Notes under the pieces: model-generated
Database searches by the model: none
What the model was told of the DNA's origin: nothing
The model's input: only the letters and a program-made list of their open reading frames with translations
Part shown: positions 1 through 12,509 of the stretch, piece by piece
How positions within the stretch are numbered: position 1 is the first letter of the stretch
How the letters are laid out: each line of letters starts with the position of its first letter
Source: Avena insularis
Taxonomy: Eukaryota; Streptophyta; Magnoliopsida; Poales; Poaceae
Direction: 5' to 3'
Length of the DNA stretch: 64,000 bases
NCBI GenBank assembly: GCA_023614405.1
Contig: CM042697.1
Span: 468,144,744 to 468,208,743 of the forward strand
Made by a program: the position numbers and the translations under genes

Positions 1-1239
1 TTAGTTACTTTATGAACTGGTATCGTATTGTTTTGAAGTGTTAATCTAAAGTTTAAAAGTCCTATTGCAAACTTTCAGTAAGTTCCGGTTACTCCATGAA
101 GTTTAATAATTGATATTAAATCAAGAGTGATAATTCCAGTGTTAGTATATAAGTATCATGATTTTCTCCATGATTCTTGATATTCAAAAGATTTTCTTAA
201 TATCAAAGTTATCTAGGATCTGAAAGAGTTGTTTCAGAAACCATGATGTGTGGAAGATATTGTGATATCTGAAACGAAGTTTTGGTTGCAACATGATAGA
301 GTATAATATGGCAAAAGTCATGTTCTCATATTTGATGAGAATTTGCAAAAGGTTGGAGATGTTGGTCGTCTTAATTCTCCAAAAGGTTTTGGAAAGCAAC
401 ATTATACTCGCGATTCACCGTTATAAACTAAAATTAGCTTGATCATGAATTTCCATGATAGGGGTGAATATTTGATAAAATGTTTACTATACTAAAAGAT
501 TACTAAAGAATGGAATTTGAAAGAACACCAAGTATTTGATGATGGTGATCTACTTCAAAGTGCAGGTCCAAAGACATTGGTATTTAACTATACACGCTTT
601 GGACTATGTGTCATGTGTTTGACTCCACTATTGATGTTGATAGTTTCTTTCAAACAGAAAAGGAAATACTGAAAGAGAATCTCATAAATATATGGCAGAA
701 AAGAAAAGAAAAGACTAGAATTGTTCAGCTTAGATATATAGAGGATATACATGTTATGGCTATATTCTTTGATTATTAAACAATGTGGTTCATTAAGTAT
801 TTGATACTGAATTTGTTGGTGTGAATCGTCATACAAAACAACACAATTCATGAACTACAATGGCCTAAGTAACTAGCAAAAGAATATGTGATGATGTTCA
901 TCAAAAATAAATAAAGGGTTGTTGTGTTGCTCGTTAACATCAAAGCTTGCCTTCAAGATTTGTTTTATCAGGTATTATGAGAACAAAAGGGTTGTTCAAA
1001 TAATTGCCGTAATCCATAAAAGATGGATGATTTACAAATCTCGTTGGATAAATCACATCCATAAAATATTGCTAAAAATGTCGAAAGACAATTGATAAGA
1101 AAGATCACTTAGGAAGTGACATCGCCGTTTAAATTATATTGGAAAGAAAACATGAATAAACTCCATGTGGATGGAATTTTGGAGTCTTTTGATTTTTTGA
1201 TCAAATTGACACTTGTGAAACTTTCCTAGAGATAATTAA

Positions 1240-1980
1240 AACTTTGTTCATAGGCCAAAAAGGAACGAATGACTAGCTTATTGGAACTTGTACATATTGT
1301 TGTATGAAGTCCATTATGTGTAGTCAAGAGCGATGAATTTCAACTTCATATGTTTTCTCCAAAAATTTGAGTGAATATATGAATATTTACTTAATAAGGA
1401 TAAAGTATGAAACATTTGAAAAGTTCAAAGACTTTCAAGATGAAGTGCAAAATCATTATAACAAGAATATAAATAGTTTATGATAAGATCATAAAGGAAG
1501 ATATTTGAGTTACAAGTTTAGCATAAAACACCTAAGATTTAAGGAATCGTTCCATGGATTTGCATTTCCCGAAACACCATAAGAGTATGGAGCGTTCGAT
1601 ATATGTAATTAAACCTTGTTTGACATGGTAAGATCAAAGGTGTAATTCATAAAACTGTCATTATATTTTAAAGATTAAAAGCTTTAGAGACTACCGTTTT
1701 TCCACTGAAAAGAGCTCCATCATAATCTGTTAAATTGACAGCATATAAAGTTATGGTTTGGGATAAAACCCAAGTTGTCCTTTCTTAAAAATTGGTATGC
1801 TATGCATAAGAAAGATGTTTGCAACCAAAATCGAATGAACATATCTTTGTAATAGTTGAGTATTCCTCCATAACACCAAAGACAAAAATGTTTGTCGCTT
1901 AGAACGTCAAGTTTCTTTGAGAAGGAATTTTCCGTGAAAAGTTAAGTGGGAGGACAATAGAACTTTGATAAGGTTAAAAG
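1240..1980 (+). pseudogene. Degenerate copia integrase
   Basis: Translating piecewise gives phrases typical of copia integrase: YLIRIKYETFEKFKDFQDEV near 1380-1450 (core domain), then KPKLSFLK near 1770-1790 and PKTKMFVA near 1875-1905 (C-terminal part). In intact relatives this protein inserts the cDNA into the genome. The reading frame is broken by several stops and small indels, and the acidic catalytic triad cannot be followed continuously, so no enzyme can be made. It continues directly into the reverse transcriptase remnant of the same element. Confidence 0.7.
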
Positions 1981-2179
1981 AACCATAGCTATATGATCAA
2001 AGTTGGTGCAGCACCGAGAAGTGTTCCGGAGGCAGCAACAATGCTCATGGCTCACGTGCCTCAAAGGTTATGGTCACAGAGCTCTAAGTTCCTATTGAAC
2101 CAAGTAGGTTAGGTAAAAAATCAAATACCAAGATTTGAGAGTTAAATCATTATTTGACAATAATGATCCGACTACATGC

Positions 2180-3600
2180 AAAGAAGCGATGATGGGCCCT
2201 GACTCTGTCAAATGGCTTGAAGCCATAAAATCCGTGATAGTTCCATATACGAGATATCAAGCTTTGAACTTGTAAGACCCTATGAAAAGGTGCAAGACCT
2301 TACAGTCGTATTTGGATCTATGAAGAAATAGACATGGATGTTTCACATCTATGAAATTTTCGACATGTTGGGAAAGAGTTCATGACAATATTCAAATAGT
2401 TGACTATGACAAGATCCGATCTTTTATTAAGAGATATTTAGTCTAGACGGATTAATGTAGCAACCACTACATATAATTTTGTTATGTGGTAGTTGAATAA
2501 ACAAAACAAGTTCTTCTAATAGAATGGTTACCTAAGACGTGTGCATGACATGGTCCAAAGGGTTTTGTTAATTCAAAGGATGCTAAAAGCATATGCAAAC
2601 TTCAATGGTTGAAGTAAGCATCGCGGAGTTGGAATCTTCACTATGATGAAACTGTTAAAAGAGTTTAATTTCATCGGAGACGATGAAGATGCTTGCATTT
2701 GCAAGAAATTAAGTGGGAGCGCTAAGACATGTTTCTAATACATTATGTGGAAGACATATTGTTGATTGGAAATGATGTGTCTTTTTAGTAACACAGGATA
2801 AGAATTTCATCTCGATGAAAGGCTTAGGCAGAACCCGAATATTTGGCATCAATGTCTATATGGATAAATTGTGACGCCAATATGGTTGTGCCAGAAGTAC
2901 ATAGATGAGATATTGAATGAGTTCAATACAGAAACTACAAGAAATGTTCTTGTTACACAAGAAGGATTGAATAAATATTTAAGTATTTTTGATACTTGAT
3001 AGATAAAATCATAAAGAGTATTTTATCAATCATGCTGTGATGTGTACAAAACCAGAAATGTCCTATGCTCTAAATGTTATGAGCGTATACCAGAATGATT
3101 CATAAGATGATTATTGGACGATAGTAAATATATTCTTATGATCTTTTAAAAAGAACTAAGAATATATTATTTTGTAGAAGTGACGAATAGATGGTTAGTT
3201 CATTGTAAAAGTATTACATTGATACTGGTTTTGTCACAAAGTACAAATTATGTTTATCTCAATATAAACTAAGGGTGGCACAATATGATGGAAAGTAAGT
3301 TCCATAATGGATTTGGATGAGTTCCAAAGTTAAGACATTGTGACAGATACTATAACAAAAGGCTAAGTATATAACTGCTGTTATAGCAGCAAAAGAGGGC
3401 ATTTGTGTCAAGTAGTTTGTTATCAAACTAGGTGTAGTTTACAGCAGGAATAATACTATGAAGATATATTATACGACAATATTATCAACATGTTTTAACC
3501 CCAAATAACTAAAGGTCTCACCAAAGGACCAAATTTATACAAAGCCATCTCATTAGAGAATGAGTGATGCGTAGAGACGCAAAGACATGCAATTACACAC
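2180..3600 (+). pseudogene. Degenerate copia reverse transcriptase and RNase H
   Basis: Near 2190-2270 a frame reads GPDSVKWLEAIKS, the usual start of copia RT. Near 2600-2700 it reads LKQASRSWNLHFDETVKEF, the conserved LKQA region before the catalytic YVDD box. The YVDD box itself is mutated (around 2745-2775). From about 3360 an RNase H tail is recognisable (AAKEGICVKXFVIKLGVVYS and following), ending shortly before the polypurine tract. Stops and frameshifts occur throughout. Known role of the family: copying element RNA into cDNA inside the virus-like particle. Confidence 0.72.
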
Positions 3601-3731
3601 GGAGCTGGAAGTGTCAGATCCAGAGATCAGTTGACCACTAGCAATCATGTATATACAACACCGGAAAGCCATAGGTGTTGAACACACAAAGGTTTGAAAC
3701 TAGATTATTGACTCTAGTGCAAGTGGGAGAT

Positions 3732-5624
3732 TGTTGGAGATATGCCCAAGAGGCAATAATAAAGTGGTTATTATCATATCTTCATGCTTATGATAAATGT
3801 TTACATACCATGCTATAATTGTATTAACCGGAAACATTAATACTTGTGTGATTTGTAAACATAAAAGAGTCCCTGGTAAAGCCTCTTGTTAAACTAGCTT
3901 GTTGGTTAATATATGATCATGGTTTCCTGATCATGAACATAGAGATGTTATTAACAACAGGGTCATATCATTAGGAGAATGATGTGATGGACATACTCCT
4001 ATAGTTAAGCGTAGCATAAAGATCAAGTCATTTAATATAGTTTATTTGCTATAAGCTTTCTGATACATAGTAACCTAATTCCTTCGACCATGAGATCATG
4101 TTAATCACCATCACCGGAAGGATGCTTTGATGACATCAAACCCCACACCATAACTAGGTGGCTATAAAGGTGGCATTGAGTGTTCGGAAAGTATGGGTTG
4201 AGGCACATGGATCAAGAGTGGGATTTGTCCATCCATATGACGGATAGATATACTCTGGGTCCTCTCGGTGGAATGTCATCCAATTAGCTTGCAAGCATGT
4301 GACTGGCTCACAAGGGATCACATATCACGGGAACGAGAAAAGAGTACTTATCAGTAACGAGGTTGAACTATGTATGCAGAGATACCGACGATCAAAACGT
4401 CGGATAAGTAAACTATCGTGAGACAAAGGGAAATTGGTATCACATGTAAGTGGTTCATTCGATCGCAAAGTAATCATAGAAATATGTGGGAGCCATATGA
4501 ATTTCCAGATTACTCTATTGGTTATTGATCGGAGAAGTGTCTCGGTCATGTCCGCATAATTCACGAACCGTAGGGAGACACACTTAAGGATTCGATGTTG
4601 TTGTGTAGTTATGGAATGATGAGTAAGAGACCGAATGTTGTTCGGAGTCTCAGATGGGATCCGGGATATCACGAGGAGATCCGGAATAGTCCGGAGAATA
4701 AGATTCATATAAGGAAAGTCCTGTTTCGGAGTTCTGAAATGATTCCGGTGTTTTCATCGGGGAATGTTCTAGAAGGGTCTAGAAGGTCCGGCACTCCGGA
4801 GGGGAAGGGTACATGGATGTGTCATGACAATGTGGAATGGTTGCATCATGTACTAGGTCACTTGGCTGGGCAATATGAAAAGAGAAATCAAATCCAAGTT
4901 TAAAAGTCAAACGCCAATTTGAAAAGTCAAATCCGAAGTTTGCTTGGTGGAGGGAGAGTAGGAAACCTACCTAGGGTAGGAGACCTACTCCCTCCACCCG
5001 CCGGCCAAGGAGGAGGAGTTGGAGGAGGACTCCCTCCTCCCAACCGCCTCCCTCCCACCTATATAAGGAGGGGTAGGGCGCCCCTACCCCTCACACCTCC
5101 AAGCCCTAGCCTAAGGCGCCACCACCACCACCAGTGTCGCCGCCACCACCTAGGATCTCCTCCCAAGTCACGAGTTGGGGTATCCCAAACCCTAGCCACC
5201 GGCCACCTCTCCCTTGGTGCCTCTAATCCATAGATCGCCAAGGCTCTCTACTCCACCATACTCGCCTCCGCTTAGGCGGCCTCATGGATCTTCCTCTACT
5301 CGCCACCACACCGTGTGTCAGGAATCATGAGGAGAGTGATACAACCTCCGCCGCTGGAACAAGGAGAGGAAGGTCTTCATCGAAAATTTACGTGTGACCG
5401 ATTATGAAGTGCTGAAACGCAGCGCTGGAAGGATCGTCTACGCGATCTTGAGATCGGCAAGGTACGACTACATCACCCACGATAATCTGCTCTCATTAAC
5501 CGCTTTGGAATCTTTGAGGGCGAGTTCTTCTATCGATTCGTTGCTACAATCTAGTAGATAGATCTTGGCTTGTTTGTTTGCATGCGGTAGAATTTTTTTG
5601 TTTTCCATGCTACGAACCCCTACA
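3732..5624 (+). repeat. 3' LTR of copia element (1893 bp)
   Basis: It begins TGTTGGAGATATGCCCAAGA immediately after the polypurine tract and ends CTACGAACCCCTACA, so it has the canonical TG...CA ends. The same family occurs in reverse orientation at 9109-11043; the terminal ~40 bases are identical between the copies. The GC-rich 5' leader-like portion (about 4960-5400) contains a TATAAG box at 5060. The open frames inside (4325-4708 minus, 4919-5233 plus) recur in both copies only because the LTR sequence recurs; I do not consider them genes. Confidence 0.88.
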
Positions 5625-7214
5625 ATGCTAGTGAGAGTAGTTTAGATGCTCTTCTTAGGACACTCACATTGAAAGCATCCTCATTAATTTTACCGTCACC
5701 AATGTGGATGGGGAGGATTCACTCTTGGAGCAGGAATGACACTCAAGACATTGTTGACAGTGTCTTCAACTAGTTCCTAGTCCTACAAACAAAAGCACTG
5801 TTCATCCCTTGTAGATTCTTCTCCTGGACATTGTGTAGCTTGTCGTACAAAAAAGTGCATTAGTATTTTTATATTATGTATGATCAAATGGATATATGCA
5901 ACATGTTAATTATAATAATTTAATCAAATGCTATACCTCGGTTACGATATATTCTATCTCCAGAAATGGTTGGAAGTGTTCCCATTAGCCTATATACAAG
6001 TGTACATTGAAGAAAATTAAGAATAATCATTCATATAGTACATCTCGTAGTTGCAAAATAAATGGATGACTTACTATATTTATGTCCATCCAGTGGCTTT
6101 CTACATAGAGGATCAGTCAAACTGGTGGAGAGGCATATAATAGTTTCAACCGAAATTCTCCAATTTTACGAAGTTTATTGCCTTAACGCGAACACTAAAA
6201 CATACATTAGATAAATGATCATACATGCTTAAATAACAAGGTTGGATAGTTCCCCATGGAACGTCTCTCCCAGCCATGATTGAGGCGGGGAAAAACTCCA
6301 TGACAACTTGGAATTTTAGGGCATCTAATTATTCTATATATAAGCAAGTTAGACACATCAACTGACATGTCATATTACCATGCGGTCACTGTTGGTAACC
6401 AATCTCAAAGGGATATGAAAAAATTACAGATCAATACTGGGCGCACCTTTATACCTATATAGCATGAATTCTCTAGAGGAAGATTCTAAATTTGTGATTT
6501 ACATGGTTTACTTGAGACATCATGGATAAATGGCAGACATTGGCTTGCAAAAATTTATTGGTTATCTTGGAATTATGTGCGCGATAAGATCGAATTAGAA
6601 TCATTTGAAAATATCCATTTGTTTGTTTGAAATGGCCAATGATTCTCTACAAACCTCATTACCATTTTATAGTAGAAAAGGGTTTAGTGCACTTCATACC
6701 CTAAATATCACTATTAATCTATATACTTACAGAAAGATGTAGGGGGCATTGGCCTCCCTGGACCCAATGAAGCAGTGGCGAACCTAGGACCTTCTCATGA
6801 CTAGGTCTAAACTCTTATGACTATATAAGAAACAATGATGATGTCCAAGTGGGTGTGCGGTTGTTCCCTTGGTGCGGATCAGTTGTGGCACAGGACCAAG
6901 CAAGCTTAATTTGTACGATTGTCCAATATATTTGAGAACTCTAATACGCATAAGCTATGAGAATTATAACCTCAATAGAACATCATAGCTAAAGTACACC
7001 ACAAATGAATAATTTACACTTGGGGAACAATGTGAATTATAACCTCAACACAACGATCAGAGCTAAAGTACACCACAATTGCATAATTGACATTTGGGAA
7101 AGAACTTAACCTCTTTGTCATCCTCATCTTCTAGATTTATCTAATCAAATTGAATAACTCCCAATTATAGCTTTATGTACATCCTCGGAGGCACTGCCAG
7201 TTGTGGTGCTTGAA
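5625..7214. other. Low-information DNA with possible old exon fragments
   Basis: No intact gene is visible. On the minus strand two short stretches look exon-like: 5760-5850 (reads YDKLHNVQEKNLQGMNSAF) and about 5935-5995 (reads MGTLPTISGDRIYRNRG), separated by AT-rich intron-like DNA. I cannot assign them to a family. Around 6770 a CAGTGGCGAACC string resembles the end of an hAT-type element. The rest is AT-rich and featureless to my eye. Confidence 0.3.
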
Positions 7215-7427
7215 GCTTAGAGCTTGGACGTCTACACGAGCTTGAGATCGGCTACATCGTACGACTCCAACATCCACATTTCTCGTAAAAATGTTAAATA
7301 CTTTCGGTCTTCAAAGATATGAACACCGAATCCCTCCAGCATCTTACATCTGCATAGATAGATCTTGGCTATGGTGTTCGCGTTGCTAGGATTTTTTTTG
7401 TTTTCTGATGCGGAACCCCTTTAATCA
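7215..7427 (+). repeat. Decayed LTR tail (copia, Angela-like)
   Basis: The stretch CTTGAGATCGGCTACATCGT...GATAGATCTTGGCT...GTTTTCTGATGCGGAACCCCTTT parallels the last 150-200 bases of the LTR at 3732-5624 (CTTGAGATCGGCAAGGTACG...GATAGATCTTGGCT...GTTTTCCATGCTACGAACCCCTACA). It is clearly more divergent than the two good copies, so it is either an older insertion or a different subfamily. No matching LTR start or target duplication was found. Confidence 0.6.
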
Positions 7428-7694
7428 CTTCTATATTTGAATTTCCTATTTTTTGGTAACTCTCTTAGTTAGTGAGCCAACAATTTCGCAAATTAGTCAT
7501 TGTATGGTAATCATTTTCGATATATGCTTGAGAGGTGGTGGTATAGTCTACACTCTACACCACATGCTAGTGGTTTAACACAACCATTTTTAGCACTTTT
7601 GAATGTTTTTAGACATTCTAGCAATCATGTGGTGCACTAATGCTTCTCTTTTTTGCCATCAACATGTGAGGACATTGCTTGTTTTTCTTACTCG

Positions 7695-7695
<1 letters not shown>

Positions 7696-7736
<41 letters not shown>
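7696..7736. repeat. (TA)n microsatellite
   Basis: An uninterrupted alternating TA run of 41 bases. It lies just 5' of the Harbinger element boundary. Open frames crossing it read IYIYIY and are artefacts. Confidence 0.97.
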
Positions 7737-7738
<2 letters not shown>

Positions 7739-8207
7739 TATTATTCGGTATAAGAGCATCTCCACTCGAGGTCCCTAAAGGGCTATGGGGTGGGTCGACA
7801 CTCAAAATCTCTCCCAGCCAGGCCCCCAATCTTTTTTTCACGCCGACGTGGGATATTTTCTCATCCGGCGCCCCCAGGACGACCCCAACCCACGGGAGGG
7901 GGCAGCGGGGGCGTCGTATGGAGCTGAAAACGACACGGGCAAGCCCCGTCGGTGACATGCGCCCGTAGAGTCGCCCACATTCTGTATTTCCCCTGACAAC
8001 CACCACTCCACCCCTCGCCACCAGTACCACCCCTCGCCGCCGTCTGTCATTTAGTCTGTTAGATCCGCCCTCCTAGCCACCGGAAAAACTCCACATGCCC
8101 TCCTAGTCCTCCTCGACTGTGTCGCTGCCGTCGTTCCCCTCCTGGTAGATCCAAGCCCGCGTCACATCCGCCCTGCCCCCTAGGTTTTTCGTCAGTTTGC
8201 CAAAGAC

Positions 8208-8830
8208 ATGGATTCAAATGAGGAAGATATGTTGGACGCTCTGATCGACAACAAAGTCGCAGTTGCTGCTGGCGCCTGGGCATGATGGCCGACGCCAAGG
8301 AGAACCGTCTGCTTGGGGTTCGAAGCCTGGGCGGCGCAAGATCAAGCCGAGGTAGATGATGGAAGGCTACTACATGCTCTACGCTGACTACTTCGCCGAT
8401 GACCCATTGCACGGTGGTGTAACATTTCACCGTTGTTTCATAATGAGTCGGAAGCTCTTCCTAAAGATTGTAGAGCAATTGAGAGAGTTCGACGACTACT
8501 TCAAACTGAAGAGAGGCACAGTCGGCATGCTTGGTTTCTCCATAATCCAAAAATGTACAATTACTCTCCGGATGCTTGCATATGGAATTCCTAAAGACAC
8601 ACAAGATGATTAACTCAGCATGGCCGAGTCCATAGCCATCGACTGCATGTATAGGTTTTGCAGGGCAATTGTGGCAGTATTTGGGAAGAATTACCCCAGA
8701 GCACCCAAGTGTCACATGCGTTTTCTTCTTTTCTTGCTAGGCGGCAAGAAGTTCGAGACACGAATACTCATAGGCAATTATAAGATGATATGGTGGAGCA
8801 TTTGTGGAGGCTCACAGGAGCCAGCTAGAT
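8208..8830 (+). pseudogene. PIF/Harbinger transposase, internally deleted
   Basis: A start codon at 8208 opens MDSNEEDMLDALIDNK, typical of the N-terminus of grass Harbinger transposases (Plant_tran family, DDE nuclease). A stop follows soon after. Frames at 8356-8613 (EGYYMLYADYFADDPLHGG, then an MSRKLFLKIV region) and 8620-8710 (AESIAIDCMYRFCRAIVAVF) continue the conserved N-terminal half. The sequence then jumps to a piece of the C-terminus (DDMVEHLWRLTGA, about 8785-8825 in another frame). The central region with the catalytic acidic residues is missing, so it cannot be active. Family recognition is strong; boundaries are approximate. Confidence 0.8.
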
Positions 8831-9108
8831 TGTTTATTTATTTGTCATTGTTTGCTATAGTGAATTTTGAATCCGCTTGATTAATTTCCTAAACTTGTAA
8901 TAAATTTGTATGTTGAATTATGTATTTGTCATATTGGACTTGTAATAAATTTGTATATTAAATTATCTATTTGTCATATTGAACTTGGTGATTTGATAAA
9001 CTAATAATTTATGGGTTTGATAAAAAAATCGTTCAACTTTTTTTGTATGGAGGGCACGGCTGGGAGCCAAGGCCCCCCTTAAATGTGTGATCTATCCGGC
9101 GCCCCCCA

Positions 9109-11043
9109 TGTAGGGGTTCGTAGCATGGAAAACAAAAAAATTCTACCGCATGAACACACAATCAAGATCTAATCTATGATCAAGCCAAGATCTATCTACT
9201 AGATTGTAGCAACGAGTCGATGGAGTACTAACCCTCGAAGATCCAAAGCGGTTAACGAGAGCAGATTCTCGTGGGTGATGTAGTCGTACTCTTTCCGATC
9301 TCAAGATCGCGTAGACGATCCTTTCGGCGCTACGTTCCGGCAGCGTTTCCGCAGTCGGTCACACGTTCGGTACTCGATGAATACATTCCTCTCCCTTGTT
9401 CCAGTAGGCAGCGGAGATTGTAGCACTCTCCTCGCGATTCCCAAGAAGACGACGGCGTGGTACCGGAAGTAGAGGGGAGATCTCGCAGGGCTTCTCCTTA
9501 AGCTGGAGCGAGTATGGTGGACTATGAGAGAGGCTTGGCGATCTAGGGTTTAGACACACCAAGTAGAGGGAGCTAGACCGGCGGCTAGGGCAAGGGGATG
9601 CCCCAAGTCGGCGGCTAGGGTTTAGCCCTAGGTGGCGGCGCCGGCGGCTTGGAGCTAGGGTTTGCGGGGTGCAAGTTGTGTGCTTGGAGGGGCAGCCCTG
9701 CCCCTCCTTATATAGGTGGAGGGGGCGCGCCAAGGGGAGGGGAGTCCCTCCCCAACTCGGTCTCCAAGGGCCGGTGGTGGAGGGAGAGGGACTTCCTCCC
9801 CAAGTAGGTTTCCTACTCTCCCTCCACCAAACAAAATAGCCGTTTGACTTTTTTCAAATTGGCGTTTGACTTTTCAAACTAGGATTTGATTTATCCCTTT
9901 ATTTTGTTCAGCGATGACACCTAGTACATGATGCAATCATTCCAACTTGTAATGACACATTCATGTACCCTTCCCCTCCGGAGTGCCGGACATTCCGGAA
10001 CCTTCTAGAACATTCCCGATGAAAACACCGGAACCATTCTCCAACCCCGAAACAGGACCTTCCTTATATGAATCTTATTCTCCGGACCATTCCGGATCTC
10101 CTCGTGATATCCCAGATCCCATCCGAGACTCCGAACAATATTCGGTCTCTTACTCATCATTTCATAACTACTCAACAACATCGAATCCTTAAGTGTGTCT
10201 CCCTACGGTTCGTGAATTATGCGGACATGATCGAGACACTTCTCCGATTAATAACCAATAGAGGAATCTGGAAATTCATATGGCTCCCACATATTTCTAC
10301 GATTACTTTGCGATCAAATGAACCACTTACATACGATACCAATTTCCCTTTGTCTCACGATAGTTTACTTATCCGAGGTTTTGATCGTCAGTATCTCTGC
10401 ATACCTAGTTCAACCTCGTTATCGATAAGTACTCTTTTCTCGTTCCCGTGGTATGTGATCCCTTGTGAGCCAGTCACATGCTTGCAAGATAATTGGATGA
10501 CATTCCACCGAGAGGACCCAAAGTATATCTATCCGTCATATGGATGGACAAATCCCACTCTTGATCCATGTGTCTCAACCCATACTTTCCGAACACTCAA
10601 TGCCACCTTTATAGCCACCCGCCATTCAGTGGTGTTTGATGTCATTAAAGCATCCTTCCGGTGATGGTGATAAGCATTATCTCATGGTCGAAGGAATTAG
10701 GTTACTATGTATCAGAAAGCTTATAGCAAATGAACTATATTAAATGACTTAATCTTTATGCTACGCTTAACTATAGGAGTATGTCCATCACATCATTCCC
10801 CTAATGATATGTCCCTGTTGTTAATAACATCTCTATGTTCATGATCAGGAAACCATGATCATATATTAACCAACAAGCTAGTTTAACAAGAGGCTTTACT
10901 AGGGAATCTTTTATGTTTACAAATCACACAAGTATTAATGTTTCCGGTTAATACAATTATAGCATGGTATGTAAACATTTATCATAAGTATGAAGATATG
11001 ATAATAACCACTTTATTATTGCCTCTTGGGCATATCTCCGACA
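9109..11043 (-). mobile_element. Solo LTR, copia (same family as 3732-5624)
   Basis: In the minus orientation this 1935 bp unit starts TGTCGGAGATATGCCC and ends CTACGAACCCCTACA. It matches the LTR at 3732-5624 along its length. It is flanked by CCCCA on both sides (9104-9108 and 11044-11048), a 5 bp target duplication. No internal retrotransposon domains remain, so it is a solo LTR left by recombination between the two LTRs of a complete insertion. It interrupts the Harbinger element and is younger than it. Confidence 0.92.
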
Positions 11044-11219
11044 CCCCATACATCCCAAAATCAAGCCGCATCGGACGTCGTATGGGGGATGAGTAGAGAT
11101 GCTCTAATGTTGAGTACTATGCATTCTATACAACACGTAAATGGTAAATTACCTAATTACAGTATTATAACTAGCCATTCTTTCTTTTTGGAAGTGGACA
11201 CTTTTATTACTTTGATTAA

Positions 11220-12500
11220 TGCTTACACTCGGCCTCTGCATAACTAGGATGTACCATAGCCGCACAAACCACACAACTAGAGAATAAAAATAAACTAATA
11301 TTACAAAAATCGCTAACAAAAAAAGGTCTCAAACTATGCCACATCAATCGGCCATCCATGTCGGGAGAAAATATCACTCGTGTGTCCTCCAGTCGCGTAC
11401 ACCCCTCCACAAATAAGTTGCGAAACTCCATACGTTGGAAAATAGTCTATGATCGGAGGATAGCCATGCCCTGATAAATAACCCGCAGGGGAAAATGCAC
11501 AATATTATTAAAAATTTACCATTTCTACATAGTCATAGTGACCAAATAATGGCAAGCTCTCCCATCCTAAACAAAGTCATGTATTTATCATCTATCACAT
11601 ACAACCAGTTACCTAAAATATGGACTACTGAACGAGGAGGAGATAAACCAGAGGCTATTTGGATGATGACCATATAGAACGAGCAAATTTATAATAGAAG
11701 TATAAATAACGAATTATGTCATCATGATGAAAAAAACACATTGTGTACTTCCATGCTAATTCCTCTTTACAATATTATCTTTTGTAAGAACTACTCCTTT
11801 ACGGAAATATCAAGCGAATATCTTCGTCTTTAGGGGTATTTTCATATTCCAAATTTTACTATACATCGACCGGAATATTATGTTGAATCAATGCTCTACA
11901 CAATGAGTCAAATGAAAATTTACCACTTTCTAGTAATTTTCATTTAAACTCATCCGTACAGTCCGACAGTTTTATCGTGGCTAATCGTAACAGAAAATTA
12001 TTCCAAGACACTAGTTAAGGACCTATGAGACTTCTTCTGAAAGACATGTTAGGAGGATTCGATTTTATTACTATGGAAAGTGTATCCCTTTTATGCTTAA
12101 CAATCGAATATAGAGCTGGATATTATTCGCAAAGAGAAGTTTGGCCAAGCCACTTATCTTTTTAGAATCTAATCTGCGATCCATCCTTAATATTAAAAGC
12201 ACCAAAATGAAAGAAATATTGTTTCACACCATTAGTCCCGCCAAAAAAGTGAGTCACCGGGTTTCTAAACCACTTGAGACACTATTTTGGAGCCCACATA
12301 TTTCCTCCATAAAATGGTTTGCCAGACATCATCTTCAGTCAGTAGTTTTTAAAGCCATTTACCCAAAAGCGCGGTATTTTTGACTTGCAAATCATGTATG
12401 CCAAGTCCACCATATTCTTTTGGTTGGAAAACCACATTCCATCTAGCCAGCCGATATTTATTCTTTTCATTATCCCCCTGCCAAAAGTATCTTGATCAGG
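11220..12500 (-). pseudogene. LINE C-terminal tail remnant (zf-RVT region)
   Basis: Broken minus frames include FRSMYSKIWNMKIPLKTKIF (about 11880-11810) followed by WHGSTQCVF, the start of the zinc-binding region found after plant LINE RTs. The last legible frame is MEFRNLFVEGCTRLEDTRVI (11431-11370). Between these, stops are frequent. The 3' UTR leads to the short A-rich end at 11184. Confidence 0.65.
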
Positions 12501-12509
12501 AATAATCTA

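Larger units (their letters stand above)
1..5624 (+). mobile_element. Ty1/copia retrotransposon, 3' part (Angela/BARE-like)
   Basis: The window opens inside a heavily decayed copia element read on the plus strand. In order I see integrase remnants (about 1240-1980), reverse transcriptase and RNase H remnants (about 2180-3600), a purine-rich tract (AAGTGGGAGA, 3721-3730) and a complete 3' LTR (3732-5624). Integrase before RT is the copia order. The 5' LTR and most of gag lie off the left edge. Every coding stretch carries many stops and frameshifts, so this is an old, non-autonomous copy. The base after the LTR starts the flank ATGCT, which should be repeated at the missing 5' end if the insertion is intact. 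Assignment to the Angela/WIS/BARE group rests on remembered LTR and protein similarity. Confidence 0.85.
7754..11104 (+). mobile_element. PIF/Harbinger DNA transposon, split by a solo LTR
   Basis: The left end reads GAGCATCTCCACTCG and the right end GAGTAGAGATGCTC, an imperfect terminal inverted repeat. Both ends are flanked by TAA (7751-7753 and 11105-11107), the 3 bp target preference of PIF/Harbinger. The interior holds remnants of the matching transposase (8208-8830). A 1935 bp solo LTR with its own 5 bp duplication sits at 9109-11043, so without it the element is only about 1.4 kb and internally deleted. It is non-autonomous. Confidence 0.83.

Noticed and set aside
4325..5241. Open frames inside the LTR at 3732-5624, for example the minus frame at 4325-4708 that recurs at 10068-10664
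   Set aside because: Recurrence is explained by the LTR being present twice. There is no known domain, and the longer frame in the second copy reflects loss of a stop.
7603..8050. Frames running through the TA microsatellite and the Harbinger left end
   Set aside because: Reads IYIYIY and GC-rich low-complexity; no domain, and they cross an element boundary.
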